A stretch of DNA of 64,000 bases, from contig NZ_WLYI01000016.1 of the NCBI RefSeq assembly GCF_009707515.1, positions 1 through 64,000 on the forward strand, read 5' to 3'. The notes below the pieces were generated by a model. That model saw only the letters and a program-made list of their open reading frames with translations, ran no database searches and was not told the origin of the DNA. Below, piece by piece: positions 34,899-42,752 of the stretch. Source of the DNA: Pseudomonas karstica. GTDB lineage: Bacteria > Pseudomonadota > Gammaproteobacteria > Pseudomonadales > Pseudomonadaceae. The position numbers and the translations under genes are program-made. Every line of letters starts with the position of its first letter. Position 1 is the stretch's first letter.

Positions 34899-35210
34899 TC
34901 CCTGGTGGGTTATGTGGGCAGATTAGTCATGTATGACTCTTGCTCAGTATTTTGAATGATGTTTCCTCTGGTGTTTAATACTAAACTAGTAGAGGTATAA
35001 GTTTGTCCTGCTGTTTTACGTAACGTTTGAGTTGAAGTTCCGGTATGTAAGTGGTGCGGCAGTTATTCTGCTTTTACTCTTGGATGCAATGTCTTGATGC
35101 TTTTGCGCAGGGAACGTGCGGTGCTTTGGTTCCACTAACCAATTGCAAGTCAACGCGGCATGTTCACTGTTCAGGATGTGCCAAAAACATAGTCATTCAG
35201 GAATTGATCA
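34899..35210. other. AT-rich non-coding region between flhB and orphan gene
   Basis: 312 bases with visibly more A and T than the flanks. No convincing gene: an open frame at 35051-35251 encodes a 66-residue Cys-rich peptide without a ribosome-binding site, and it overlaps both the hrp-box-like element and the downstream start. The notable content is the element at 35111-35138. Confidence 0.6.
35111..35138 (+). promoter_or_regulatory. hrp-box-like (HrpL ECF sigma) promoter element
   Basis: GGAACG, a 15-base spacer and CCACTAA match the hrp box GGAACC-N15/16-CCACNNA at every fixed base except the last base of the first block. It lies 72 bases upstream of the orphan ATG at 35211, a usual distance for HrpL-controlled effector genes. 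HrpL homologues exist in some P. fluorescens strains that carry a type III secretion system; none is encoded in this window. Confidence 0.5.
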
Positions 35211-35999
35211 ATGAAGTGGAATATTGCTCCGTATATGCCTGCACCCATTAGCACTTTTGAACACCGGCATAGTGAGAAGCCGGAAACCAAAGGCCGGCCA
35301 GGGAGTTTTCCCGGCGTTCAACACAACACACAAAATGTGCAGGGCGATAGCGATGTTTGGCGCAGCCCGCTCCAATTGATTGACCGGAACCGACCAGGGC
35401 TCGGAATGCGATATCAACCTTCGAGTCTTTCCCCGTCGACACACAGCTTGCCGATCCAGCCGCCTTTCCTGGCCTTTTTGAATCAGATCACCCCGGACGA
35501 GCTTGGGACGTTCCAGAAGCTGCAGGGGCGCAGGCCTGAAACGGTGGATGAGCAGAACGTTGCGAATAAATTCGACAGGCTTGCCCGTGGTGGAGTCGAA
35601 GACGTTCGCCCGGTCAGGGTGGATTACACGCCAAAGGCTGCGAATAAAGCAAGTAGCATGGGCAAACTTCTGGCGACAGCCATGGAGACGATTACTTCTC
35701 GAGATCAGCAAATTTTTGAAATGCTCGACGGGCGGCGGCCAAAGACCAAGGAAGAGTTAAGTGCGGTCGAGAAGTTTGAAATTATCGAAAAGGAGTTACA
35801 GAAAACGTTAACCAAACACCCAAGTGAATACACCCATCAAACAATACCAATTGAAACGACTGACCTTGAGCAAATATTACTGCATGAAGGATTTCCTACG
35901 CGCCGTGAAAGTGATGTTATCTGCAAGTTGTATGAAGGAGGGACTTTGACGTTGGAGGAGCAGATAATTGCTTTGAAAATAAACCTTCTTGGTTATTGA
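35211..35999 (+). CDS. orphan protein of unknown function, candidate type III effector
   Basis: 262 residues, not recognised. No signal peptide or membrane helix is visible. The first 16 residues have no acidic side chain and the first 85 are polar and Pro-rich, as in type III secreted proteins, although positions 3-4 lack the usual aliphatic residue. Two internal repeats are visible: 92-124 (ITPDELGTFQKLQGRRPET...) and 161-193 (ITSRDQQIFEMLDGRRPKT...), sharing I-T, F, L, GRRP-T, E and KF. A weaker third copy may lie at about 236-261. Codons are AT-richer than in the flagellar genes, suggesting acquisition between flhB and flhA. Confidence 0.75.
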   Translation: MKWNIAPYMPAPISTFEHRHSEKPETKGRPGSFPGVQHNTQNVQGDSDVWRSPLQLIDRNRPGLGMRYQPSSLSPSTHSLPIQPPFLAFLNQITPDELGTFQKLQGRRPETVDEQNVANKFDRLARGGVEDVRPVRVDYTPKAANKASSMGKLLATAMETITSRDQQIFEMLDGRRPKTKEELSAVEKFEIIEKELQKTLTKHPSEYTHQTIPIETTDLEQILLHEGFPTRRESDVICKLYEGGTLTLEEQIIALKINLLGY

Positions 36000-36162
36000 T
36001 GTTGACTGCCAGGCTCACTGGTGTGCCCTCCTGTTAGAAACTGCGGATGGCTAGGGGCTGGAGGTCAAGGAAGGTCAAAAAATCCACAAGCGGATAACGC
36101 CTGTCCGATCCAGGGTGTCTGCCTCCAACAAAAACTATCCACCGATATCCCTCAGGCAAAAG

Positions 36163-36179
36163 TTGGAAGGCTTCTTGCA
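36163..36179 (+). promoter_or_regulatory. sigma-54 promoter for flhA
   Basis: TTGGAAGGCTTCTTGCA has GG at 36165-36166 and GC at 36177-36178, ten bases apart, with a full TTGCA -12 element; CAC of the -24 block is replaced. It lies 62 bases before flhA. The rest of 36000-36240 shows no gene. Confidence 0.7.
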
Positions 36180-36240
36180 ATAGCGCCTGCAAGTCGCCTT
36201 CAGGCGTCAAAAGTTTGCTTCAAGGAAACGAGGAATACCG

Positions 36241-38370
36241 GTGGATCGTTCTCAAATGCTCAGCACTGCCCGTGGCACGGTGGCCGACCTTTCGCGAGGG
36301 AATCTGGGTGTGCCGTTGTTGCTGCTGGTCATGCTGGCAATGATGATGTTGCCGATGCCGCCGTTCCTGCTGGACGTGTTTTTCACCTTCAATATCGCCC
36401 TGTCCATCGTCGTGCTGCTGGTCTGTGTGTACGCCCTGCGGCCGTTGGATTTTGCCGTGTTTCCCACCATTTTGCTGGTCGCCACGTTGCTCCGGCTGGC
36501 GCTCAACGTCGCTTCCACCCGGGTGGTGATGCTCCACGGCCAGGATGGCCATGCCGCGGCAGGCAAGGTGATCCAGGCGTTCGGCGAGGTGGTGATCGGC
36601 GGTAACTACGTGGTCGGTATCGTGGTGTTCGCGATCCTGATGATCATCAACTTCGTGGTGGTGACCAAGGGCGCCGGGCGGATTTCCGAGGTGAGCGCGC
36701 GTTTCACCCTCGACGCCATGCCCGGCAAGCAGATGGCTATCGACGCCGACCTCAATGCCGGCCTGATTGATCAAAACCAAGCCAAATCCCGCCGCCTGGA
36801 AGTGGCCCAGGAAGCCGAGTTCTATGGCTCCATGGACGGTGCCAGCAAGTTTGTGCGCGGGGATGCCATCGCCGGCCTGCTGATTCTGTTTATCAACCTG
36901 ATCGGCGGCATGGCGGTCGGTATCTTCCAGCACGGCATGACCTTCGGCGATGCTGGCAAGGTGTACGCCTTGCTGACCATCGGTGACGGTTTGGTGGCGC
37001 AATTGCCATCGCTGCTGTTGTCCACCGCCGCGGCGATCATGGTGACTCGTGCTTCGGGCTCTGAAGACATGGGCAAGCAGATCAATCGCCAGATGTTTTC
37101 CTCGCCCAAGGCCCTGGCCGTGGCGGCCGGCATCATGGCGATCATGGGCATTGTGCCGGGCATGCCGCACGTGTCTTTCCTGAGCATGGCCGCCTTGGCG
37201 GCGGGCGGTGCTTATCTGTTCTGGAAAAAGCAGAACACCGTCAAGGTTCAAGCGTTGCAAGAGGTCGCGCGCCAGCAAGAGTTGCTGCCGTCGCCGGCCC
37301 GCGCCCAGGAAACCAAAGAGCTTGGCTGGGATGACGTTACCCCCATCGACATGATCGGCCTGGAGGTCGGCTACCGCCTGATTCCGCTGGTGGATCGCAA
37401 CCAGGGCGGCCAGTTACTGGCGCGGATCAAAGGCGTGCGCAAGAAGCTGTCCCAGGACCTGGGCTTTCTGATGCCCACCGTGCACATTCGCGACAATCTC
37501 GACCTGGCCCCCAGCGCCTACCGCCTGACCTTGATGGGGGTAACGCTGGCTGAAGCCGAGATCTATCCCGACCGCGAATTGGCGATCAATCCGGGCCAGG
37601 TGTTCGGCACCCTCAACGGCATTACCGCCAAAGACCCGGCCTTTGGCCTGGAAGCGGTTTGGATCGAAGTCAGCCAGCGCAGCCAGGCACAGTCCCTGGG
37701 CTATACCGTGGTGGATGCCAGTACGGTGGTCGCCACTCACCTCAACCAGATTCTCTACAAGCACTCCCATGAGTTGATTGGCCACGAAGAAGTCCAGCAA
37801 CTCATGCAATTGTTGGCCAAGGCCTCGCCGAAGCTGGCCGAAGAGCTGGTGCCGGGGGTGCTGTCGCTGTCGCAGTTGCTCAAGGTGCTGCAAGCGCTGC
37901 TGGCCGAGCAGGTGCCCGTCAGGGATATTCGCAGCATTGCCGAGGCCATCGCCAACAATGCCGCCAAGAGTCAAGATACTGCCGCCCTGGTGGCTGCGGT
38001 GCGCGTTGGATTATCCCGCGCCATCGTTCAAAGCATTGTAGGGCTTGACTCTGAGCTGCCTGTGATCACCCTGGAGCCCAGGTTGGAACAAATATTGCTC
38101 AATAGTATTCAAAAGGCCGGGCTTGGCCAGGAAGAAGGCGTTTTGCTGGAGCCAAGCATGGCTGAAAAGCTGCAGCGTTCGTTGATCGAGGCCGCGCAGC
38201 GCCAGGAAATGCAGGGCCAACCGGTGATTTTGCTGGTGGCGGGCCCGGTCCGGGCGATGTTGTCGCGGTTTGGACGCCTGGCAGTACCGAATTTGCATGT
38301 TTTGGCTTACCAGGAAATTCCTGACAATAAGCAAGTGACTATCGTCGCGACAGTAGGGCCCAACGGCTGA
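36241..38370 (+). CDS. flhA: flagellar export gate protein FlhA
   Basis: 709-residue export-gate protein forming the nonameric docking ring. About eight membrane helices occupy residues 20-330, with the conserved cytoplasmic FHIPEP loop region (RISEVSARFTLDAMPGKQMA, GLIDQNQAKSRRLEVAQEAE). The cytoplasmic C-terminal ring begins at about residue 350 (IDMIGLEVGYRLIPLVD). A GTG start follows GAGGAATACC. It opens the flhA-flhF-fleN-fliA run. Confidence 0.96.
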   Translation: MDRSQMLSTARGTVADLSRGNLGVPLLLLVMLAMMMLPMPPFLLDVFFTFNIALSIVVLLVCVYALRPLDFAVFPTILLVATLLRLALNVASTRVVMLHGQDGHAAAGKVIQAFGEVVIGGNYVVGIVVFAILMIINFVVVTKGAGRISEVSARFTLDAMPGKQMAIDADLNAGLIDQNQAKSRRLEVAQEAEFYGSMDGASKFVRGDAIAGLLILFINLIGGMAVGIFQHGMTFGDAGKVYALLTIGDGLVAQLPSLLLSTAAAIMVTRASGSEDMGKQINRQMFSSPKALAVAAGIMAIMGIVPGMPHVSFLSMAALAAGGAYLFWKKQNTVKVQALQEVARQQELLPSPARAQETKELGWDDVTPIDMIGLEVGYRLIPLVDRNQGGQLLARIKGVRKKLSQDLGFLMPTVHIRDNLDLAPSAYRLTLMGVTLAEAEIYPDRELAINPGQVFGTLNGITAKDPAFGLEAVWIEVSQRSQAQSLGYTVVDASTVVATHLNQILYKHSHELIGHEEVQQLMQLLAKASPKLAEELVPGVLSLSQLLKVLQALLAEQVPVRDIRSIAEAIANNAAKSQDTAALVAAVRVGLSRAIVQSIVGLDSELPVITLEPRLEQILLNSIQKAGLGQEEGVLLEPSMAEKLQRSLIEAAQRQEMQGQPVILLVAGPVRAMLSRFGRLAVPNLHVLAYQEIPDNKQVTIVATVGPNG

Positions 38371-38381
38371 GGTAGTGGGTT

Positions 38382-39698
38382 ATGCAAGTGAAGCGTTTTT
38401 TCGCCGCCGATATGCGTCAGGCCATGAAGCTGGTGCGTGATGAGCTGGGCGCCGACGCCGCGATTATCGGAAACCGCCGCATTGCCGGCGGCGTCGAGCT
38501 GACGGCTGCCCTGGACTACACACCTTCGGCGCTGGCGCCGCGGGTACCGAACATGGAGCTGGAAGACGAGCTGCGCAAGACCGCCTCGCGCATTGTCTCG
38601 GCCCAGGCCGAATTGAGCATGCGTGGCGACAGCGACGCCAATACCAATCGCCAACTGTTTGCCGGCCTGCCCCTGACCGCCTCCGAGCCGCTGGTAGAGC
38701 CGACCTTCGTCGAGCCGCCGCGTCCAGCAGCGCTAGCTCCTGCTCCAGCTGTCGATCAGCGGGTGTTCGACTCAATGCGTTTTGAACTCAATGGCCTGCG
38801 TGAGCTGCTGGAAGTACAGTTGGGCTCCCTGGCGTGGAACCAGTTGCAGGGCAGTCGTCCGCAACAGGCAAACCTGTGGCGTCGCCTGCAACGCATCGGC
38901 CTGTCCGGTCCGCTGTCTCGCGACCTGCTGGCGCTGACCAGTGAAATTGAAGAACCTCGCCAGGCCTGGCGCATGCTTTTGGCCCATCTGGCGCGGATGA
39001 TCGCTACTCCCGAAATCGAACCCCTGGAAGAAGGTGGTGTGATTGCCATGGTCGGCCCCGCCGGCATGGGCAAGACCACCACCCTGGCCAAGCTGGCTGC
39101 CCGTTATGTGCTCAAGTACGGCGCACAGAACATCGCTTTGGTGAGCATGGACAGCTATCGCATCGGCGCCCAGGAACAGCTCAAGACGTTGGGCCGCATC
39201 CTCAATGTACCGGTAACTCACGTCGACCCGGGCCAGTCCCTGGCCAACGCCCTCGACCCGCTGCTGCGAAAACGCGTAGTGTTGATCGACACTGCGGGGC
39301 TGCAAGCCAGCGATCCAGCCTTGCGCATGCAGTTGGAAAGCCTGGCCGGGCGAGGGATCAAGTCCAGGAATTACCTGGTGCTGGCCACGACCAGCCAGAA
39401 GCAGGTGCTGACTGCCGCCTATCACAGCTACAAGCGGTGTGGGCTGGCGGGCTGTATTCTGACTAAACTGGACGAGACGGCGAGCTTGGGCGAGGTGTTG
39501 AGCCTGGCCATCAGTCATGAGTTACCGGTTGCCTACCTGACCGACGGGCCGCGGATCCCGGATGATTTGCATCTGCCGCGCCGTCATCAATTGGTCAGCC
39601 GGGCCGTCAGTGTGCAAATGCAGGAAGAACCCAGTGAAGAAGCGATGGCTGACATGTTCGCTGATCTTTACCACAGTCCCGCCAAGCGGGTCGGCTGA
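38382..39698 (+). CDS. flhF: polar flagellum placement GTPase FlhF
   Basis: 438-residue SRP-family GTPase that recruits early flagellar parts to the pole. N-terminal B domain (MQVKRFFAADMRQAMKLVRD), Ala/Pro-rich linker, N domain, and G domain with P-loop GPAGMGKTT (residues 225-233), followed by VSMDSYRIGAQEQLKTLGRI, DTAGL and TKLDETASLGE. It sits 11 bases after flhA and is followed by fleN, its counterpart in number control. Confidence 0.96.
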   Translation: MQVKRFFAADMRQAMKLVRDELGADAAIIGNRRIAGGVELTAALDYTPSALAPRVPNMELEDELRKTASRIVSAQAELSMRGDSDANTNRQLFAGLPLTASEPLVEPTFVEPPRPAALAPAPAVDQRVFDSMRFELNGLRELLEVQLGSLAWNQLQGSRPQQANLWRRLQRIGLSGPLSRDLLALTSEIEEPRQAWRMLLAHLARMIATPEIEPLEEGGVIAMVGPAGMGKTTTLAKLAARYVLKYGAQNIALVSMDSYRIGAQEQLKTLGRILNVPVTHVDPGQSLANALDPLLRKRVVLIDTAGLQASDPALRMQLESLAGRGIKSRNYLVLATTSQKQVLTAAYHSYKRCGLAGCILTKLDETASLGEVLSLAISHELPVAYLTDGPRIPDDLHLPRRHQLVSRAVSVQMQEEPSEEAMADMFADLYHSPAKRVG

Positions 39699-39818
39699 GG
39701 TCAATGTGAACATGCAACATCAACGACAGTGCAATGTACCTACATCGATGGCCTGCAAGCAGTTACCGCGGCCAACTTATGTAGCCTGCGTCTAAGCAAG
39801 ACAAGGTAAAGAAAGAAC

Positions 39819-40652
39819 ATGGGCAGCATGCATCCCGTACAGGTGATCGCGGTGACCGGCGGCAAAGGTGGCGTCGGGAAAACTAACGTGTCAGTGAATT
39901 TGTCCCTGGCCCTGGCAGAGCTTGGCCGTCGCGTCATGCTGCTGGATGCCGACCTGGGCCTGGCGAATGTCGACGTTCTGCTGGGGCTGACGCCCAAACA
40001 TACGCTGGCCGATGTCATCGAAGGCCGCTGTGAGCTGCGCGACGTACTGTTGCAGGGCCCCGGTGGAATCCGCATCGTGCCGGCTGCCTCGGGTACCCAG
40101 AGCATGGTGCATCTGAGCCCGGCGCAGCATGCCGGGCTGATCCAGGCCTTCAGCGATATTGGCGACAACCTCGACGTACTGGTGATCGATACCGCCGCGG
40201 GGATTGGCGAGTCGGTGGTCAGCTTCGTTCGCGCAGCCCAGGAAGTGCTGCTGGTGGTATGCGACGAGCCTACCTCAATCACCGACGCCTATGCGTTGAT
40301 CAAACTGCTGAACCGTGACTATGGAATGAACCGCTTCCGGGTGCTGGCCAACATGGCCCAAAGCCCGCAAGAAGGGCGAAACCTGTTCGCCAAGTTGACC
40401 AAGGTCACGGATCGCTTCCTCGATGTCGCCTTGCAATACGTCGGCGCAGTTCCCTATGACGAGTGTGTGCGCAAGGCTGTGCAAAAGCAGCGTGCAGTCT
40501 ATGAGGCGTTCCCTCGTTCCAAGTGCGCACTGGCGTTCAAGGCCATTGCCCAGAAGGTCGACTCCTGGCCGTTGCCTGCCAATCCCCGGGGGCATATGGA
40601 GTTTTTCGTCGAGCGATTGGTGCATCAGACGAGTGCAGGACCGGTGCTATGA
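39819..40652 (+). CDS. fleN: flagellar number regulator FleN (FlhG)
   Basis: 277-residue MinD/ParA-type ATPase that limits flagella to the right number by antagonising FleQ. Deviant Walker A GGKGGVGKT at residues 14-22, with LLDADLGLANVDVLLGL and VIDTAAGIGESVV downstream. The ATG at 39819 gives the family start MGSMHPVQVIAVTGGKGG; an ATG at 39828 is possible. Its stop overlaps the fliA start by ATGA. Confidence 0.96.
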   Translation: MGSMHPVQVIAVTGGKGGVGKTNVSVNLSLALAELGRRVMLLDADLGLANVDVLLGLTPKHTLADVIEGRCELRDVLLQGPGGIRIVPAASGTQSMVHLSPAQHAGLIQAFSDIGDNLDVLVIDTAAGIGESVVSFVRAAQEVLLVVCDEPTSITDAYALIKLLNRDYGMNRFRVLANMAQSPQEGRNLFAKLTKVTDRFLDVALQYVGAVPYDECVRKAVQKQRAVYEAFPRSKCALAFKAIAQKVDSWPLPANPRGHMEFFVERLVHQTSAGPVL

Positions 40653-41389
40653 CAGCCAGCGGCTACAACCTTTACAAAACGTCGGCACGTGACAGCCAGG
40701 GTGAGTTGATCGAGCGCTATGCGCCTCTGGTCAAGCGCATTGCCTATCACTTGCTGGCACGCCTGCCAGCCAGTGTCCAGGTCGAAGACCTGATCCAGGC
40801 CGGGATGATCGGTTTGCTCGAAGTGTCGACCAAGTACGACGCGAGCAAAGGCGCGAGTTTCGAGACGTATGCGGGTATCCGCATCCGTGGTGCGATGCTC
40901 GATGAAGTGCGTAAAGGTGATTGGGCGCCGCGTTCGGTCCACCGCAATACACGGATGGTGAGTGATGCCATTCGGTCAATTGAAGCAAAAACCGGTCGTG
41001 ACGCTAAAGATCACGAAGTTGCGGCCGAACTCCAATTGAGTCTCGACGATTACTACGGGATTTTGAACGATACCTTGGGCAGTCGCCTGTTCAGTTTCGA
41101 CGACCTCTTGCAGGACGGCGAACATGAAGGGCTGCACGAGGACGGCGCGAGTGCTCATCCCGAACCGTCGCGCGATCTGGAAGATGAACGTTTCCAGGGT
41201 GCACTGGCGGACGCAATCGCCAATTTGCCGGAGCGTGAGCGACTGGTGCTGGCGCTGTACTACGACGAAGAGCTGAACCTCAAGGAAATCGGTGAGGTCC
41301 TGGGGGTCAGCGAATCGCGTGTCAGCCAACTGCACAGCCAGTGCGCGGCCCGCTTGCGGGGGCGTTTGGGAGAGTGGCGAGCGCGCTGA
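40649..41389 (+). CDS. fliA: flagellar sigma factor FliA (sigma-28)
   Basis: 246-residue sigma-70 family protein. Region 2 (YAPLVKRIAYHLLARLPASV, DLIQAGMIGLLEVSTKYD), region 3 and region 4 (LPERERLVLALYYDEELNLK, EIGEVLGVSESRVSQLHSQC) are intact. The start at 40649 lies in an ATGA overlap with fleN; the frame upstream is a fleN shadow. It drives the fliC promoter at 10053-10079 and in pseudomonads other late genes when free of FlgM. Confidence 0.97.
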   Translation: MTASGYNLYKTSARDSQGELIERYAPLVKRIAYHLLARLPASVQVEDLIQAGMIGLLEVSTKYDASKGASFETYAGIRIRGAMLDEVRKGDWAPRSVHRNTRMVSDAIRSIEAKTGRDAKDHEVAAELQLSLDDYYGILNDTLGSRLFSFDDLLQDGEHEGLHEDGASAHPEPSRDLEDERFQGALADAIANLPERERLVLALYYDEELNLKEIGEVLGVSESRVSQLHSQCAARLRGRLGEWRAR

Positions 41390-41392
41390 CAG

Positions 41393-41442
41393 GCAGTGTG
41401 GGGACACTGCGAACGACACCGTCCATGGTTTGCCCCGGACGG
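41393..41442. other. two hairpins between fliA and cheY
   Basis: GCAGTGT/ACACTGC (41393-41399 with 41404-41410, loop GGGG) lies 4 bases after the fliA stop. CCGTCC/GGACGG (41419-41424 with 41437-41442) follows. There is no T tract, so full termination is unlikely; they may separate fliA and cheY expression or stabilise RNA ends. Confidence 0.4.
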
Positions 41443-41546
41443 GTTCACCCCGTGGTGCGCCCCTGGTAGTCCTTATGTGTAACGCCTGAATGATTGAAAT
41501 GGCGCGCCCAGGTGCTGGACGCGTTTAAGACTGCTTGGAGGTCGAA

Positions 41547-41933
41547 TTGGACAAGAACATGAAAATCCTCATCGTTGATGACTTCTCAACGATGCGGCGG
41601 ATCATAAAAAACCTGTTGCGTGACCTTGGGTTCACCAACACGGTCGAGGCGGATGACGGCACCACGGCGATTCCGATCCTCAACAGCGGGAGCATCGACT
41701 TTCTGGTAACCGACTGGAACATGCCGGGCATGACCGGTATCGATCTGCTGCGCCATGTGCGCGCGGATGAAAAACTGCGCAGCCTTCCTGTGCTGATGGT
41801 GACCGCCGAAGCCAAGCGTGAACAGATCATCGAAGCCGCCCAGGCCGGGGTCAACGGCTATGTGGTCAAGCCATTCACTGCATTGGCCTTGAAAGAGAAG
41901 ATCGAGAAAATCTTCGAACGCATCGGTCATTGA
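41547..41933 (+). CDS. cheY: chemotaxis response regulator CheY
   Basis: Single receiver domain of 124-128 residues that binds FliM to change motor direction. Acidic pair DD, phospho-acceptor Asp in [13 protein letters not shown] (Asp52 counting from the ATG), Thr in VTAEA, and Lys in VVKPFT are all present. The TTG at 41547 has GGAGG five bases before it; the ATG at 41559 is the shorter alternative but would be 17 bases from that site. The gene is followed by cheZ, cheA and cheB. Confidence 0.94.
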   Translation: MDKNMKILIVDDFSTMRRIIKNLLRDLGFTNTVEADDGTTAIPILNSGSIDFLVTDWNMPGMTGIDLLRHVRADEKLRSLPVLMVTAEAKREQIIEAAQAGVNGYVVKPFTALALKEKIEKIFERIGH

Positions 41934-41951
41934 TGTCGCCACGGGGGAGCT

Positions 41952-42740
41952 ATGGAGCATAACGAATCATCACAGGCCGACTTCGAGTCGACCCTGAAAA
42001 AGCATGCTCACCAGTTGGTCGACAGCCTTGAAAAAGGCCAGTTCGGCGACGCGGTGCAGTTGATCCATGAGCTCAACCAGACCCGTGATCGCGGCCTGTA
42101 CCGGGAGGTCGGCAAGCTGACGCGCGAGTTGCACAGCGCGATCGTGAATTTCCAGATTGACCCGCACATGCCCCAGGCTGAGGAGGTCTCGCAGATCACC
42201 GATGCTACCGAGCGCTTGTCCTATGTGGTCAAGCTGACCGAGGCGGCAGCCAATCGCACTATGGACCTGGTGGAGAACGCCACGCCGCTGGTCAATGGCA
42301 TGACCAGCGAAGCCAAGGCCCTGGGCATCGACTGGGGGCGCTTCATGCGTCGGGAAGTGGGCGCTGAAGAGTTTCGCGAACTGGCCCGCCGGATCGAAGG
42401 CTTCCTGGCTCGCAGCGAGCAGGACAGTCGCACGGTGTCGAGCAACCTCAACGACATCCTGCTGGCCCAGGATTACCAGGACCTTACCGGCCAAGTGATC
42501 AAGCGCGTGACCCAACTGGTCACCGAAGTGGAAAGCAACCTGCTCAAACTGGTGCTGATGGCCAGCCAGGTCGACCGTTTTGCCGGCATCGAACATGACC
42601 GCGAAGCGATCCTCTCGGAAAAAAATCCACAAAAACACCTCGCCAAGGGTGAAGGTCCGCAGATTCATGCCGATAAACGTGAAGACGTTGTATCCGGTCA
42701 GGACGACGTAGACGATTTGCTGTCCAGTTTAGGCTTCTAG
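41952..42740 (+). CDS. cheZ: CheY phosphatase CheZ
   Basis: 262-residue helical phosphatase that removes phosphate from CheY. The catalytic region reads ILLAQDYQDLTGQVIKRVTQ, with the conserved Asp and Gln. The C-terminus ends in a CheY-docking tail (SGQDDVDDLLSSLGF). It starts 18 bases after cheY and 12 before cheA. Confidence 0.96.
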   Translation: MEHNESSQADFESTLKKHAHQLVDSLEKGQFGDAVQLIHELNQTRDRGLYREVGKLTRELHSAIVNFQIDPHMPQAEEVSQITDATERLSYVVKLTEAAANRTMDLVENATPLVNGMTSEAKALGIDWGRFMRREVGAEEFRELARRIEGFLARSEQDSRTVSSNLNDILLAQDYQDLTGQVIKRVTQLVTEVESNLLKLVLMASQVDRFAGIEHDREAILSEKNPQKHLAKGEGPQIHADKREDVVSGQDDVDDLLSSLGF

Positions 42741-42752
42741 GGAGCACGCAAT

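Noticed and set aside
35051..35251. 66-codon Cys-rich ORF upstream of the orphan gene
   Set aside because: It has no ribosome-binding site, contains the hrp-box-like element and overlaps the orphan start. It is more likely leader DNA.
36021..36605. 194-codon ORF overlapping the flhA start
   Set aside because: Most of it is out-of-frame flhA, and its first part contains the sigma-54 promoter.
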